7,506 bases of DNA from Citricoccus sp. WCRC_4 (GTDB taxonomy: Bacteria; Actinomycetota; Actinomycetes; Actinomycetales; Micrococcaceae). The stretch is from positions 1 to 7,506 of the forward strand of contig JAPFFX010000057.1 in assembly GCA_026645375.1 (NCBI GenBank), read 5' to 3'. The notes under the pieces were generated by a model. It did not search any database and was not told where the DNA came from. It saw only the letters and a program-made list of their open reading frames with translations. Shown one piece after another: positions 6,558-7,506 of the stretch (positions are counted from its first letter, which is position 1; each line of letters opens with the position of its first letter). The position numbers were made by a program, and so were the translations under genes.

Positions 6558-7451
6558 TCAGGATGCGCTGAGCGCGTCCGCACCGGCGATCAGCTCGGTG
6601 AGTTCCTGGGTGATCTCGGCCTGGCGGGCGTTGTTCATCTTGAGCGTGTACTCCCGGACGAGCTCCTTGGCGTTGTCGCCGGCGGACTTCATGGCCCGCT
6701 GGCGGTTGGCCAGTTCCGAGGCCGCCGACTGGAGCATCGCGGAGAAGATCCGGGACTCGATGTACTTCGGCAGCAGGGCGTCCAGGACGTCCTCCGGTGC
6801 CGGCTCGTACTCGTAGAGCGGCAGCAGCTCGGCCTCGTCGGTGACCTCCTCCTCCACCACCTCGAGGGGCAGCAGCCGGACGACGGTCGGCACCTGGCTG
6901 ACGAGCGAGTGGAACTCGGTGAAGACGACGTGGATCTCGTCCACGCCGCCGTCCTCGGTGTCGTGCAGGAACGAGTCGACCAGCGTGCGGCCGATCTCCC
7001 GGGCGCGATCGAACTTCGGGCTGTCGGTGTCCCCGGACCACAGGTCCTTGTACTCCCGGCCCCGGAAGTCGAAGTACCCCTGGGCCTTGCGGCCGACGAG
7101 GTAGACGTCGGTCTCCTTGCCCTCGGAGTGCAGCTTCTCCAGCAGCTCCTCGGCGTGGCGCAGGATGTTGGCGGAGTAGGCACCGGCCATGCCGCGGTCC
7201 GAGGACAGGATCAGCACGGCCGAACGGCGCGGGTTCTCCACCTCGGAGGTCAGCACGTGCTCGATGTCCTGCTGCGATGACACGGCGGACACGGCGCGGG
7301 TGATCGCGTTGGCGTACGGCAGCGACGCGGCCACGCGTTCGCGGGCCTTGCCGATACGGGACGTGGCGATCAGCTCCATCGCCTTGAAGATCTTCTGCAT
7401 CGACTGCGTCGAGGCGATCTTCTGGCGGTAGACCCGGATCTGGGCTCCCAT
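6558..7451 (-). CDS. atpG: F1Fo ATP synthase gamma subunit
   Basis: 297-aa gamma subunit, the rotating shaft of F1 that drives conformational change in the beta subunits. The N-terminal helix MGAQIRVYRQKIASTQSMQKIFKAM and the long C-terminal helix form the antiparallel coiled coil. The C-terminal signature ITQELTELIAGADAL is at about 279-293. The central Rossmann-like domain begins at LILSSDRGMAGAYSANI (about 80-96). The acidic, Pro-containing stretch VVEEEVTDEAELLPLYEYEPAPED is like other actinobacterial gammas. Start is ATG 7451 with AAGGA five bases upstream (minus strand, 7457-7461). It is followed by atpD, and atpA is expected just outside the right edge in the usual AGDC order. Length is typical and nothing is missing. 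Confidence 0.97.
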   Translation of the reverse strand: MGAQIRVYRQKIASTQSMQKIFKAMELIATSRIGKARERVAASLPYANAITRAVSAVSSQQDIEHVLTSEVENPRRSAVLILSSDRGMAGAYSANILRHAEELLEKLHSEGKETDVYLVGRKAQGYFDFRGREYKDLWSGDTDSPKFDRAREIGRTLVDSFLHDTEDGGVDEIHVVFTEFHSLVSQVPTVVRLLPLEVVEEEVTDEAELLPLYEYEPAPEDVLDALLPKYIESRIFSAMLQSAASELANRQRAMKSAGDNAKELVREYTLKMNNARQAEITQELTELIAGADALSAS

Positions 7452-7480
7452 GGTTGTCCTTTCCTTCGTTCCCGCTCACC

Positions 7481-7506
7481 GGTGCCCGCCCCCGCGGGCG
7501 GGCACC
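7481..7506. repeat. 11-bp GC hairpin upstream of atpG, reaching the window edge
   Basis: GGTGCCCGCCC pairs perfectly with GGGCGGGCACC around a 4-base loop, and the last paired base is the last base of the window. It lies 29 bases before the atpG start on the minus strand, in or next to the atpA-atpG junction. It could be an RNA processing or stability element between cistrons, or a partial terminator. The minus strand also holds an in-frame-unassigned TGA at 7476-7478; I cannot tell whether atpA ends there or beyond the edge. Confidence 0.6.

Overview
The window looks like ordinary chromosome from a very GC-rich actinobacterium, most likely Micrococcaceae (a Kocuria, Micrococcus or Citricoccus relative; the genus is a guess). 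The grounds are the strong G/C bias at third codon positions, frequent GTG starts, the combination of nucS with an F-type ATP synthase operon and a DUF2550 gene, and the actinobacterial style of the AtpG, AtpD and AtpC proteins. I see no tRNA, rRNA, CRISPR array, insertion sequence or phage gene, and no gap between genes longer than about 70 bases.

Layout from left to right. (1) Positions 3-1136, + strand: the main part of an AI-2E/PerM-family membrane transporter whose frame is open to the left edge, so its true start is outside. (2) Positions 1146-2368, - strand: a two-gene unit with a small Cys/His zinc-ribbon-like protein first (1991-2368) and an alpha/beta hydrolase second (1146-1991), joined by a TGATG stop/start overlap. 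(3) Positions 2369-2437: a 69-bp divergent intergenic region holding a -10 element placed for a leaderless nucS mRNA. (4) Positions 2438-4214, + strand: nucS (mismatch-specific endonuclease), whose last 23 bases overlap a NagA-like amidohydrolase gene. The NagA-like protein keeps the metal and catalytic residues but lacks most of the usual N-terminal beta domain. (5) Positions 4218-4252: a strong hairpin between the convergent blocks. (6) Positions 4271-7451, - strand: the 3' part of the ATP synthase operon in the order atpG, atpD, atpC, followed by a tightly coupled DUF2550 membrane-anchored protein. atpA should lie just beyond the right edge. The last 26 bases (7481-7506) form an 11-bp GC hairpin just upstream of atpG.

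Functionally, atpG/atpD/atpC encode the F1 rotor shaft, the catalytic subunit and a short epsilon subunit. NucS is the central nuclease of the MutS/MutL-independent mismatch repair used by many actinobacteria and archaea. The NagA-like enzyme would belong to amino-sugar recycling. I find no overtly new system. The points most worth following are the leaderless nucS start with a direct repeat across it, the nucS/nagA-like overlap and the domain-reduced NagA, the zinc-ribbon gene divergent from nucS, and the DUF2550 gene coupled to atpC.
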